Shown here piece after piece: positions 1 through 9,955 of a DNA stretch of 64,000 nucleotides. The notes beneath the pieces were generated by a model. The model did no database searches, was not told the DNA's origin, and saw only the letters and a program-made list of their open reading frames with translations. Origin of the DNA: Salminus brasiliensis. Lineage: Eukaryota; Chordata; Actinopteri; Characiformes; Bryconidae. The translations under genes were made by a program, and so were the position numbers. The DNA lies in assembly GCF_030463535.1 (NCBI RefSeq), contig NC_132892.1, forward strand, positions 27,893,841 to 27,957,840, in the 5' to 3' direction. Positions within the stretch are counted from its first letter, which is position 1, and each line of letters opens with the position of its first letter.

Positions 1-301
1 ATTGCGTGGGTAGTGGAAAATACTGTAAATTTGAGTTGATCTCAGGTCAGCATAACAAGACCCACTTCCAGCCTTATTATACTTTGAGAACACCGAATCA
101 TAATATATCATCAATGTCACACAAAACATTTTTCACTTGTTGACATGATGTGAATCTGACAGTTGTTCTTTATCATGATGACTGGACCTACAGAAACGCT
201 CCAAAACTACTTGAAATTCAATTTTGTCTATTGATGATACCATCAACCAATGGAGACTAGTGGTACTACCTACCTACCTACCTACCTACCTACATATACA
301 T

Positions 302-341
<40 letters not shown>

Positions 342-864
342 CCTAGATCAGCAGTTGAACTGCAATAAACAACTTGTGTGTATTTGTACGAGTATAGCTG
401 TAGCACATGAGGAAAGCTGAAGTGGCTTTTAGTTAACTGCGGGATGCAACCCTATTCACTCCACTTGAGACCAGCCAAGGGCAACATTACTGCTAAGCAT
501 TAAAAAAACATAAAAAAAACATCTGACATTTCAGAGCCTCTAAATTAGCTATGGTTTTGACGTCTGCCTTGGGCCAGTGGATGACCTTTGATCATCTGAG
601 AACATTCAGGAGAACACCCCATAATCAAAGGCTGCACACGACAGTGCGGCTACAAGTGCATAAGTGAGGGAGCAAAACAAACATTTAACAATGGACTAAA
701 ACAAACCATAACTGAGCTGATACAGCAACGCTGAAGAATCATACCTTTTATGACAGGACTTCTTCGAGAGCAGTGGTTTTATATAGGAACATTAAAAGCT
801 CCGCCTGAACACAAGGAAAACCCCTTGTAGCCTGATTGTTCTTCACAGAACTGAGAGCTCATAC
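1..864. other. tra2b intron 3 (distal part), no exon seen
   Basis: I see no coding sequence here. The next tra2b exon, which should begin the RRM, is not recognisable on the minus strand and must lie left of the window. The stretch holds a TACC/TA microsatellite near 271-342 and a short copy of a dispersed repeat near 165-240 (words 'GACTGGACCTACAGAAACGC' and 'CTCCAAAACTACTTGAAATT'), related to copies near 1222, 55325 and 55925. Confidence 0.6.
271..342. repeat. TACC then TA microsatellite
   Basis: About seven tandem CTAC/TACC tetranucleotides run into alternating TACATA and then pure TA dinucleotides. Simple sequence inside the tra2b intron, with no sign of function. Confidence 0.9.
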
Positions 865-1036
865 CCGATTGCCAACGTGCCGCCTGCGGTTAGACATCGG
901 AGAATGGCTGTGGCTTCGCCGCCGGCGGTACTCGCGGCTGTACGACCGACTGCGAGAGTGCCGTCGGCGAGAGTGAGAGCGTGAGCGAGAATGTGAGCGA
1001 GAGTAGTGCCGCCGCGAGCTCCGACGGGAATGAGAC
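865..1036 (-). CDS. tra2b: tra2b coding exon 3 (RS1 domain end)
   Basis: The 172-nt exon lies between a TTTTCTGGCTACAG acceptor and a CGG|GTATGA donor. It completes a split Arg codon and reads [18 protein letters not shown] onward to [11 protein letters not shown]. The next residues in the family begin the RRM linker (ANPDPN), which is not in the window. The reverse-strand and other-frame readings here are shadows of this low-complexity RS sequence. Confidence 0.9.
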
Positions 1037-4000
1037 CTGTAGCCAGAAAAGACAAAAGGTATAATTAAAGGCATCATCATTAAACTCCTACAGCTACATA
1101 CTCTACCTGCACACACTGGCTTGCTACTAATACAAGAAGCTGCATCAGCGAATATCGAGCCAGTGACTTCATCGTTTCACTTTTTGACAATATGATTCTG
1201 ACCATTCTTATTTACACTGGGTTACAATTCATGACGAATGGACCAATGGAAATGCTCTGAAAGTTTTTTATTAAACCATTTACCCTCGTAAACATGTACC
1301 ACCCAGCGCTTTTTAAACGATTGCTACCTGGACTTGGATCTGGACCTGGAGCGGGATTTAGATCTGGAATGATGGGACCCATCTTTAGACCCTTCTGGAG
1401 ACCGTCTCGGGGATTCGCTGTTGGACTTTGCGGAGCCTCTTGGACTCCGGCTCCTAGACCGGGACTCCTGCGCAAATCAGAGCAGATTAGCACCCCGAAA
1501 GCAGACAGAACCTTCTAAGTCATGGCTCCAGGCCTGTTTACTGGTTAAGCATGTTGACAACACAACTAACTGACTCCAGGATTCATGTTGCCTAAACATC
1601 AAGATAAACATAAGTGATGGTCTTAAATCTAGTCCTAGAATGGACATCTGAAGTTGTGGCGTCATTTTGTAGTCACTGATTGGGCCCAGATAAGAAACTC
1701 TAGGCCTGGTTCTTGCTCAGGTCTTTTCAATTTGGGGGAAAAATGAAAAGCGTTTGTTGACAGGCCACCGCAACAAAATGCCCAAAACAAGCCAGCAAAC
1801 CATATTGGGTTAAGAGGGTTGAGAGGCTTTGGAAGCAGTAGAGTGCAACCTGAGTAGAGGGCGTTATACATTAATGAGCCAAAACATTAAGACGAAGTAC
1901 ATAACTTCGATTACTCTGTTTCAACTGGAAAAGTCAAGGTCTTGGATGCCTTTTAGAGAGTAACTTAACAGTCACTTCTTGTAGCCATAGTGCTGGATGC
2001 AGAAGAAATAGTTTTTGACATGGGTCAGATTGGTACAGCCAGATGATGGGGTCTAAAGGTCTGTGGGGTGTTTCTGGTCAGCAGTGTTGATCCACTACCT
2101 TCCTCTGAAGAGGAACGAAATGGAGCTCTGCCTTCAGTTATGTCCAAACGGCAAATGAGCAATTTAAAGCTTAGACCGAGGGTCAGTTCACCTGTTAGCT
2201 TTTATACTCGAATGAGGGACCCTTTGAAGGTATTAATCTCAGGGTTCTACAGAAAATTAGAACTAACTCACATCTCACCCAGTAGGTGGTGAACTTGCAT
2301 AGAAATTAAAATGACAAACTGGCTTCATATTTACGTTTTAGGGCACTGCTGAGAACATGTGCCATTTGTCCAAACCGTGAAGTGGAATTCAAACATGATT
2401 GTGGGCACTACAACCTCCCACAATGCACTTGTAATTTCTGGTGAACAGCCTAGCTCACTGCATCAGCTGAATGTGGACCAGTATGCACTGGGAGTCGTTT
2501 AGTCACGAAGCAACAGACAGTGGAACTAACTGGAGCAGACAAGGTTTGCTCACATAAGCCACTGGATGCCGTGAATTTCAGATGTTTCTCTATGCAATTC
2601 AGGAACAGTAGGACTAGGCTGCTCAGCACAGTGTTTTCACTGAGTTACTAAGTTAGTTGGTGTGTAAGGAGATTTAAACACGGCTCAGCCACTCACATAT
2701 TTGTTTAAGTGAGTGGTGCTGAACCACTTTGATGAAGTGACCGAATTCACTCAAAATGGTACACTGGCTATTCCTATACGGTCATAGTAATGAGGGAGCA
2801 GGAATCCATTCTGGTCCCAGCCAAAGAGAAACTCTTAACGCAATGCATGGTAAAACATACCCAGGTTTGAGACATTACTGTTCAACGCAGGGCATGAAAC
2901 GCTATTCACTTGACCTTATCTGCTCAAACACCGCCCACAGAACGACACACAACCTCAGAGGTCCGTTGGCTAAGCATGCTGGACTGATACCATTACAGTC
3001 GACCTACATGAAGGATCCTAGATAAACATTTTTACCAAAGCCTGGCATCAGAATGCTTTCATTACACTGCATTGGCATTACATCGTAGAAACAGTAGCAT
3101 GCAAAGTGTATGAAAGAGAGAGGTTTATATTCAGACAGAACAGACTAATGCAAATTACTTAGCCCTGTTTCATCTTATCCACCCGAACACTTCTGAGATT
3201 AACTTCACAACTTCTCAACCAACATTCTGATCTTCTTTCTTCCGTTTCTTATTTCTGACTTCTTTGCATCTTGCCCATTCATTGCTCCCAATGTCACAAC
3301 ACTCTACACGCAGGGAACTTCTTAGAACTTCTTGCCACACAGAATTAGCATGCACTCTCAAAATTCAGCCTCATTAAAAAAAAAAAAAAAAAAAAAAAAC
3401 TTGACATTTGACTTCATCCACATTTTCATTCTTCACACCTTAACCTTAATAAGAAAAACAGAAAAGGGGTAAGGACGTTGTTTATGTTGGTATGCATGTT
3501 GGTAATAAAAAGTTACATGAGCTGTATTCATTATAAAAAAAATAAAAAGTCCAGGAAGGAAGTGAAAGTCAATCAACTACAACTGTTACAACACATAAAA
3601 AAACAATACAATACTGACTGAGAGTTCATTATTGGTTGCTAAAAGTTTCCTATGCACTTTCCAAATGACTCTCAACCCAGGGTGAAGGGTGAAATCAGAA
3701 GTACATGTAAATCAGCTAAAGGTAAAGGTTAAAGAAGTAGCTAGCAACATGAAGACAATAATAACCACCTTACACTTTACATAAACAGTATAAACCATCT
3801 TAAGCCTGTATATCCCCAACTAGTGGGTCAGTATGTAACAATAAGTAGGGTATTTAACTGTCTGTATACAGAAATTAAGGTTATACAGTCATGCGAAAAA
3901 TTAGGAAACCCCACAAAAAACTTTGTTTTTGAACATACTTAAAACATACGGACAATTTATGGCAATTTACTTAAAAAAAAATGTATCTCCAGATTTATTA

Positions 4001-6663
4001 CCAGTTAAATGTGTAAAATTAAGATCAGCTCAGATGATCTGAACATGGTTAGAGAGGATTCTGGAGGAGTCTGTCTTATTTAAACCTCAGATATTTAGTC
4101 TGGTTAGCTCTTGACTGGTTGCTGAAGTGAGTGATGAAGATCACCATGGCTCTATGATGCCTTCAGAAAGCACAGGAGAACTCAGTTGTCTGGAAAAATT
4201 GTTTACGTGGAACAACTGTCAACATGGTCCGAACAGGACGTCCTGGCAAGTTCAAGAGCAGACCACAAGATGGCTTAAAGAAGTCTCCAACAATCCTAAA
4301 CAGTCATCACAGTAGCAAGGCAGCTCTCTCCACTCCTGATGTCAAAGTACAGCGTCTAGCATCAGAAAGAGCCTGAGCATGTTTGATTTTCATGGGAGAT
4401 GAGCAAGGAGGAAACCCTTGCTCTCAAAAAACTAAATTAGGGAGAGACTTAAGCCTGTAAGCTTGCCAGCGATCAATTGTCCACCTGTTGAAATATGTCC
4501 AAAAAGACAAAAGGTTTTCATGGCGTCCTAATTTTCACACATGACTGTATAGCAATTCATCTTAAACTGAACAAGCACATCTGAAACCGTACATTAGGTC
4601 TGTAAGTTATCATTCAAATCGATCAGAAGCGGATTAATCTGAGCGTCTAACGCACGGACCAGTAACAGACAATAAACAGAACCTTAAACGCGGGGATGAC
4701 GGAGGTATACGCACTGGTGTTACTTAAATCAGTGTTTAACCCTCCTATTGAGTTCTGGTCAAAGTCTTCTCTCTGAAATATTACGCTCATTTAATCTAAT
4801 CTGATCATCATGATAATCTTTTCTTTGCCAACATAACATGAATTTATATTATTTATGTTCATTTGAGGTATTTTATTGAACATTTGTGCACCTTGGTTGG
4901 TTGATGGTTCTCGGCCAAACATGACCGGCCAGGTGAGCCTACAGGTGTGTCAGGGGTGTGTCAGGGGAAGCAGTTCTCGAGATAGTGACACTGGTCCAAC
5001 TCCAGATTGTGAGAGTTTGGATTATTATTATTACTATATTATCATAACTATATTATTATTATTACTAAAATTAGGCTCTTTTTACTCAAAAAGGACAGGT
5101 TAATGAGGCCTACAGGCCATAAACATAATGAGAAGCTCACTTAGCTAGCCAAGCCAAGCCAGCCATCTCTCTCCCAACATTAGGTGATAAAACTATAGCA
5201 CTATATTATTATTACTATATTATTATTATTATTATTACTAAAATTAGGCTCTTTTTACTCAAAAAGGACAGGTTAATGAGGCCTACAGGCCATAAACATA
5301 ATGAGAAGCTCACTTAGCTAGCCAAGCCAAGACAGCCATCTCTCTCCCAACATTAGGTGATAAAACTATAGCACTATATTATTATTACTATATTATTATT
5401 GTTATTATTATTACTAAAATTAGGCTCTTTTTACTCAAAAAGGACAGGTTAATGAGGCCTACAGGCCATAAACAGAATGAGAAGCTCACTTAGCTAGCCA
5501 AGCCAAGACAGCCATCTCTCTCCCAACATTAGGTGATAAAACTATAGCACTATATTATTATTACTATATTATTATTATTATTATTATTACTAAAATTAGG
5601 CTCTTTTTACTCAAAAAGGACAGGTTAATGAGGCCTACAGGCCATAAACAGAATGAGAAGCTCACTTAGCTAGCCAAGCCAAGACAGCCATCTCTCTCAC
5701 AACATTAGGTGATAAAACTATAGCACTATATTATTATTACTATATTATCATAACTATATTATTATTATTACTAAAATTAGGCTCTTTTTACTCAAAAAGG
5801 ACAGGTTAATGAGGCCCACAGACCATAAACATAATGAGAAGCTCACTTAGCTAGCCAAGCCAAGCCAGCCATCTCTCTCACAACATTAGGTGATAAAACC
5901 ACTATATTAGTATAGCACTATATTAATTATTATTATTATTATCATCATCATCAGCTCTAAAAGTCTGACCTGTACTCAAAAGTAGTTACCAGAACATAAC
6001 GAACCCAACAGGAGGGTTAAACTGGAGCTGGCGACTTCCTGCACTTTCGTTAATGTGGCTAGCACTAGCTAGCTGGGGTTAGCTAGCTAGTTAGCTTAGC
6101 CGGATTCAATCTCTCCCTATTTTTCGAGTCGATAAAGTAACGATAGCGTGTTGTCAGCTTTCTAACCTGCTGTTAAACTTATAAAACACGTATTACACAA
6201 AACATATCAGCCAATAAATGTCTAGAAATGAAGAGTTTTACATTGCTAACGTAGCTAACGAACGACTAATCGGTTAGCAGGTAGCTAGCTAGCTAGCTAG
6301 CTGGCACTCGCTAAGCTAAGCTAGCTAAACGGTTGCCGAGGACTCGCTAGCCAGATGTCAACGACTTTCTCCACGTGGCTAAAATGTTAAGTAAAGCTGG
6401 TTTCAGCTGGAAACCCGAGTAATAAAGACAGCAGCCGCATTTTAACTACTGAACGTATCCATGGCCGTGTGAAACGAAGCTAGCTGGCTTGTTATCATAG
6501 CCTTCACAAAGACCCCCACCACCGAGACACTGGACTGGAAGTTTACAGGAGCACAATCAGCGCTAAGTAATTCATTTATACTACTAATAATAATAATAAT
6601 AATGACCAAAAAACCATTCATCTCACGCACCCGCTCCACATATTCCTTCTCGTTGTCACTCAT
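865..6663 (-). CDS. tra2b: Transformer-2 protein homolog beta, 5' part (three coding exons; 3' end outside window)
   Basis: Tra2 proteins are nuclear SR-like splicing activators that bind GAA-rich exonic enhancers through one RRM flanked by RS domains. Exon 1 (6663-6631) encodes [11 protein letters not shown] and ends at a GTGCGT donor. Exon 2 (1467-1328) follows GCGCAG and encodes a run rich in SRSRS and SPRR. Exon 3 (1036-865) follows CTACAG, encodes the Arg/Ser/His domain and ends in [15 protein letters not shown] before a GTATGA donor. Phases are compatible (0, then 2), giving 115 residues before the missing RRM. The ending HVGNR matches TRA2B, whereas TRA2A has HTGSR, so I choose tra2b; tra2a is the alternative. 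The length and order of the RS1 region fit the family. The gene is probably autoregulated through the candidate poison exon in intron 1. Confidence 0.88.
1222..1295. repeat. Short dispersed repeat copy in tra2b intron 2
   Basis: The segment with 'GACGAATGGACCAATGGAAA' and 'TGCTCTGAAAG' resembles segments near 165-240, 55325-55400 and 55922-55985 (shared core GGACCAATAGAAATGCTCCAAAA or close variants). It is a degraded interspersed repeat of unknown class about 30 bp from the exon 2 donor. Confidence 0.55.
1328..1467 (-). CDS. tra2b: tra2b coding exon 2 (RS1 domain start)
   Basis: The 140-nt exon follows the acceptor TTTGCGCAG and ends TCCAG|GTAGCA. It encodes [20 protein letters not shown] followed by a [23 protein letters not shown] stretch. 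It starts in phase 0, directly compatible with exon 1, and ends in phase 2, compatible with exon 3. Skipping this exon would break the frame with exon 3. Confidence 0.87.
1468..3158. other. tra2b intron 1, 3' half
   Basis: Non-coding sequence between the exon 2 acceptor and the candidate poison exon. I see no repeat family that I recognise and no open frame with gene-like composition. Confidence 0.5.
3159..3369 (-). other. tra2b: Candidate tra2b 'poison' exon (autoregulatory cassette with immediate stop)
   Basis: On the minus strand an uninterrupted T tract of about 23 bases is followed by AATGAG, then about 210 nt of purine-rich sequence with GAA/AGAA blocks (AAGAAGTCAGAAATAAGAAA, CGGAAGAAAGAAGATCAG), then a possible donor TAA|GTAATT. 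It lies between coding exons 1 and 2, where mammalian TRA2B has its ultraconserved exon that contains stop codons, binds Tra2-beta itself and routes transcripts to decay. Joined to exon 1 in phase 0, this exon reads Ala-Glu-Phe-stop. The boundaries are inferred; the GAA enrichment and the stop are seen directly. Confidence 0.66.
3376..3399. repeat. Poly(A) on plus strand / poly(T) tract on tra2b sense strand
   Basis: A homopolymer of about 23 bases. In the sense orientation it forms an exceptionally long uridine tract just upstream of the candidate poison exon acceptor. Confidence 0.85.
3400..3885. other. tra2b intron 1, AT-rich sequence
   Basis: AT-rich non-coding DNA between the candidate poison exon and a DNA transposon. 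I recognise no gene or repeat in it. Confidence 0.5.
3886..4547. mobile_element. Non-autonomous Tc1/mariner-type element, 662 bp
   Basis: Inverted ends CAGTCATGCGAAAAATTAGG (left) and the reverse complement of CCTAATTTTCACACATGACTG (right) are flanked by TA on both sides, the Tc1/mariner target duplication. The interior contains 'GAACATGGTTAGAGAGGATT' and 'GGAGGAGTCTGTCTTATTTA', also found in a second copy at 43136-44118. No intact transposase is present. Confidence 0.82.
5025..5945. repeat. About 175-bp tandem repeat, five copies, in tra2b intron 1
   Basis: The word CTAAAATTAGGCTCTTTTTA recurs at 5065, 5238, 5413, 5590 and 5771, so periods are about 173-181 bp. Each unit has an ATT-rich variable segment, a conserved 'AGGACAGGTTAATGAGGCC' block and a 'CTCACTTAGCTAGCCAAGCC' block. 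Length differences come mainly from the ATT tract. Confidence 0.92.
5946..6630. other. tra2b intron 1, 5' end, rich in AGCTAGCT
   Basis: Non-coding sequence immediately downstream of coding exon 1 on the minus strand. It contains repeated AGCTAGCT words near 6060-6330 (an approximately palindromic tetranucleotide run) and an ATT/TAA trinucleotide run near 6580-6602. Confidence 0.55.
6631..6663 (-). CDS. tra2b: tra2b coding exon 1 (start codon)
   Basis: ATG at 6663-6661 starts an 11-codon segment, [11 protein letters not shown], ending at GAGCGG|GTGCGTGAG. Vertebrate Tra2 genes start with a short MSD... exon that joins directly to an ESRS exon, as happens here. Reading on past the donor gives only intronic TAA repeats, which supports the splice. 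Confidence 0.85.
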
Positions 6664-6960
6664 GATGACCTAAAGTGGTCTGCTTTAAGCTGGAAAGTGT
6701 GAGAATAAGTGCACTAAACGGCCAGCTGCCACTTCAAGGTGGGTTCTGGAGCTTCTCACGGTGAAGACGGGAGATTTCCCTGAAGCTGGGCTGAAGATCA
6801 GGGCTGCTGCCGTCTACTGGTGTGGCGACGAGCTGCTGGGCTGGTGTACGCTGCAGCACTTCCCATGTGTGGCCGCAAGGTGGCGCCGTTTGATCAGCTG
6901 TTCATACGATCAGCGCCGCTGTCTGTGAATAGGAAGAGCGGCCTGCAGAACTAGGCCACC
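6664..6960 (-). promoter_or_regulatory. Probable tra2b 5' UTR and promoter
   Basis: The roughly 300 bp upstream of the tra2b ATG is richer in G+C and CpG than its flanks (for example CGACGAGCTGCTGGG and GCGCCGTTTGATCAG). I see no TATA box, as expected for a housekeeping splicing factor. The transcription start cannot be placed. Confidence 0.45.
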
Positions 6961-6979
6961 TGCTGGTTGCGTTCAAAAC

Positions 6980-7086
6980 ACTGACTGGATGTTTGAGCTG
7001 TTCCTCATTTGTCAGCACCACTGGTGTGTATTTTGAGCTGTTCTGATGTTTTGCACCTTTTAGCGGTTGTTTTTTGGACTGTTCCT

Positions 7087-7125
<39 letters not shown>

Positions 7126-7960
7126 TTGGTCCTAACCTATTTTTGATGGCAACATTGGGATGTAGGTTTGAGCTGTGCTAGTGTGTGTTTGAGCTGCTCC
7201 TTATTAATTCATTAACACAAGTAAGTATGTGTCAGCTGTTCCTCCTTTGTTAGCGAGAGCAGCGTGTATGTTTATGATGATCCTTTTTTGATGGCACCAT
7301 TGGAACGCATGTTTGAGCTGTTCCTCGTTTGTTTGCAACAGGAGAGTGCAAGTTTGAGCTGCTCCTTGTTAGCAACATTTAATATGTTTAAGCAGTTCCT
7401 TATATGCTAGTGCGTGTTTGAGCTGCTCCTTATTAATTCCTTAACACAATTATGTATGTTTTGGCTGTTCCTTATTTGTTAGCAACAGCAGCTTGTATGT
7501 CTATGCTTATCCTTTTTTTTTTTGTTGGCAACATTGGAATGCATGTTTGAGCTGTTCCATTTCATCGGCAAGATTATCACGCGTAAGCAACATTAGTGTG
7601 TATGTTTGAGCCGTCTCTTGTGTTTGCAACATTAGAATGCATGTTTGAGCTGTTCCTTATATTATTCGTTAAGACGAGTAAGTATGTTTCAGCTGTTCCT
7701 TTTAGCGACAGCAGCGTGTTAGCGACAGCAGCGTGTATGTTTATGCTTATCCTTTTTTTTGTTGGCAACATTGGAATACATGTTTGAGCTGCTCCTTAAT
7801 TAATATAATTAGTATGCATGTTTCAGCTGTTCCTTGTTTGTTAGCAATATTAGTGATGCTCACGCTGTTCCTTTTTAATAGTAACATTACGGTGCACGCT
7901 TGAGCTGCTCAATATCCGCGGCATCATTATCGCCCATGTTTGATCTGTTCCATCTTTGTA
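6980..7960. repeat. Degenerate minisatellite field built on GAGCTGTTCC
   Basis: Diverged units contain TGTTTGAGCTGTTCCT, TTTGTTAGCAACA and GTGTGTATG in variable order (for example near 7010, 7320, 7450, 7610, 7650, 7830). The same words form the homogeneous 81-bp array at 8940-9930, so this looks like an older, decayed part of the same field. A TA/TG microsatellite lies at 7085-7125. Confidence 0.8.
7085..7125. repeat. (TA)n(TG)n microsatellite
   Basis: Alternating TA dinucleotides pass into about 12 TG dinucleotides within the degenerate minisatellite field. Confidence 0.9.
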
Positions 7961-8935
7961 GCAATATGTAAGAGAAATGCATGGTCTACATCCACCCAGG
8001 TCATTATTAATTCATAATATTATATAACCATTTGCTAATGCGTTCATATTCATATTCATATTCCAATCATATTTAGAACCATTTAAACTTTTATGTAACT
8101 GTTTCTAATGCAGTATTGGTTCATTTGAAATGCAGGCAATGTGCCGAAGTTGTTTTGTCTTCCAGCCGGCCCCTTTATCATGTTTACGCATGCATTTGCA
8201 GTGCTAATCCATCACACTCTGTTCCGTTCCCACAAGACCTCGTTCACATACCCACTGGCCACACAGATAACATACCTTCACACACACACACACACACACA
8301 CAGACACACACACACACACTTTTCTCTGTTCCGTTCTTAGAACACCCACCCTCATGCACACATTTCCAAGAACACTCACAACACCCACCCTGATCGATAC
8401 AACCCCCATCTTCACATATGTACATTCCAATACATGCATCTATTGTATCTCCAATAAATCCTTCCTCCTCCCTCTCACACATCACACATCTCCTGCGTGC
8501 TGCTCCCACTAATCTCTTCGTGGACAAGGAACTAATTAATCGCTAGGAATTGTTTGTAATTATTCAGGTACATTCATGGCGAAGGTTGCTGAGGACTAAC
8601 CTTTAGGTGTCATGCTGACCCTCTAGCAGGGCTCTGTGGTGCGGTGAGGTGATGCGACCTCGCCCGTTAGGGTATAAAACCTCCAGCAAACCTCTTTTGG
8701 GCACCAGCCTGACGACTTGGGACCGAACACACTTTCTAAGTGGACAGCCAATACGTAGAAAATTCTCTCAGCTCAACTCTTTTACTTTGTATTTACTCAA
8801 CCTAATTTGTATCCTGTGATTCATCGTTTTTTGCATCATCAAAAGCATTTTTTCATCGTTAAACTGGCAAAGCATGTCTTCTATGACTTTGTCTTCATTT
8901 TACTGAATCACTTTTTAACCACAGACTCAAAAACC
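7961..8935. other. Intergenic sequence between two minisatellite fields
   Basis: Non-coding. It holds a CA microsatellite at 8278-8321. Open frames here are created by the CA tract and by CAC-rich low-complexity sequence. No gene is recognised. Confidence 0.55.
8278..8321. repeat. (CA)n microsatellite
   Basis: About 20 CA dinucleotides with one GACA interruption. Confidence 0.92.
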
Positions 8936-8939
8936 TTAC

Positions 8940-9930
8940 AAACATAAGCGTGTATGTTTGAGCATGTGTGAGCTGTTCAATATCTGTTGGTCACATAAGC
9001 ATGTATGTTTGAGCTGTTCCTGATTCGTAGCAACATGAGGGCGCATGTGTGAGCTGTTCAATATCTGTTGGTCACATAAGCATGTATGTTTGAGCTGTTC
9101 CTGATTCGTAGCAACATGAGGGCGCATGTGTGAGCTGTTCAATATCTGTTGCTCACATAAGCATGTATGTTTGAGCTGTTCCTGATTCGTAGCAACATGA
9201 GGGCGCATGTGTGAGCTGTTCAATATCTGTTGCTCACAAAAGCATGTATGTTTGAGCTGTTCCTGATTCGTAGCAACATGAGGGCGCATGTGTGAGCTGT
9301 TCAATATCTGTTGCTCACAAAAGCATGTATGTTTGAGCTGTTCCTGATTCGTAGCAACATGAGGACGCATGTGTGAGCTGTTCAATATCTGTTGCTCACA
9401 TAAGCATGTATGTTTGAGCTGTTCCTGATTCGTAGCAACATGAGGACGCATGTGTGAGCTGTTCAATATCTGTTGCTCACATAAGCATGTATGTTTGAGC
9501 TGTTCCTGATTCGTAGCAACATGAGGGCGCATGTGTGAGCTGTTCAATATCTGTTGCTCACAAAAGCATGTATGTTTGAGCTGTTCCTGATTCGTAGCAA
9601 CATAAGGACGCATGTGTGAGCTGTTCAATATCTGTTGGTCACATAAGCATGTATGTTTGAGCTGTTCCGGATTCGTAGCAACATGAGGGCGCATGTATGA
9701 ACTGTTCAATATCTGTTGGTCACATAAGCATGTATGTTTGAGCTGTTCCTGATTCGTAGCAACATGAGGGCGCATGTGTGAGCTGTTCAATATCTGTTGC
9801 TCACATAAGCATGTATGTTTGAGCTGTTCCTGATTCCTAGCAACATGAGGGCGCATGTGTGAGCTGTTCATTATCTGTTGCTCACATAAGCATGTATGTT
9901 TGAGCTGTTCCGGATTTGTGGCATCATTAT
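8940..9930. repeat. 81-bp minisatellite, about 12 copies
   Basis: The unit has two related halves, each with GAGCTGTTC: 'TTGAGCTGTTCCTGATTCGT' with 'AGCAACATGAGG', and 'GTGAGCTGTTCAATATCTGT' with 'TGCTCACATAAGC'. Period 81 is divisible by three, so one minus-strand frame stays open for 339 codons and reads as 27-residue repeats containing EQLKHTCLCEQQILNSSHMR. I regard this as a tandem array, not a gene: it sits among decayed relatives, has no gene-like flanks, and synonymous and non-synonymous variants look unconstrained. Confidence 0.9.
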
Positions 9931-9955
9931 GGGTTCTATTCTTGAAAGATCTCAT

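Noticed and set aside
8936..9955. 339-codon minus-strand open frame of 27-residue Cys/His-rich repeats
   Set aside because: It is the translation of the 81-bp minisatellite. It has decayed non-coding relatives next to it and no gene-like flanks.
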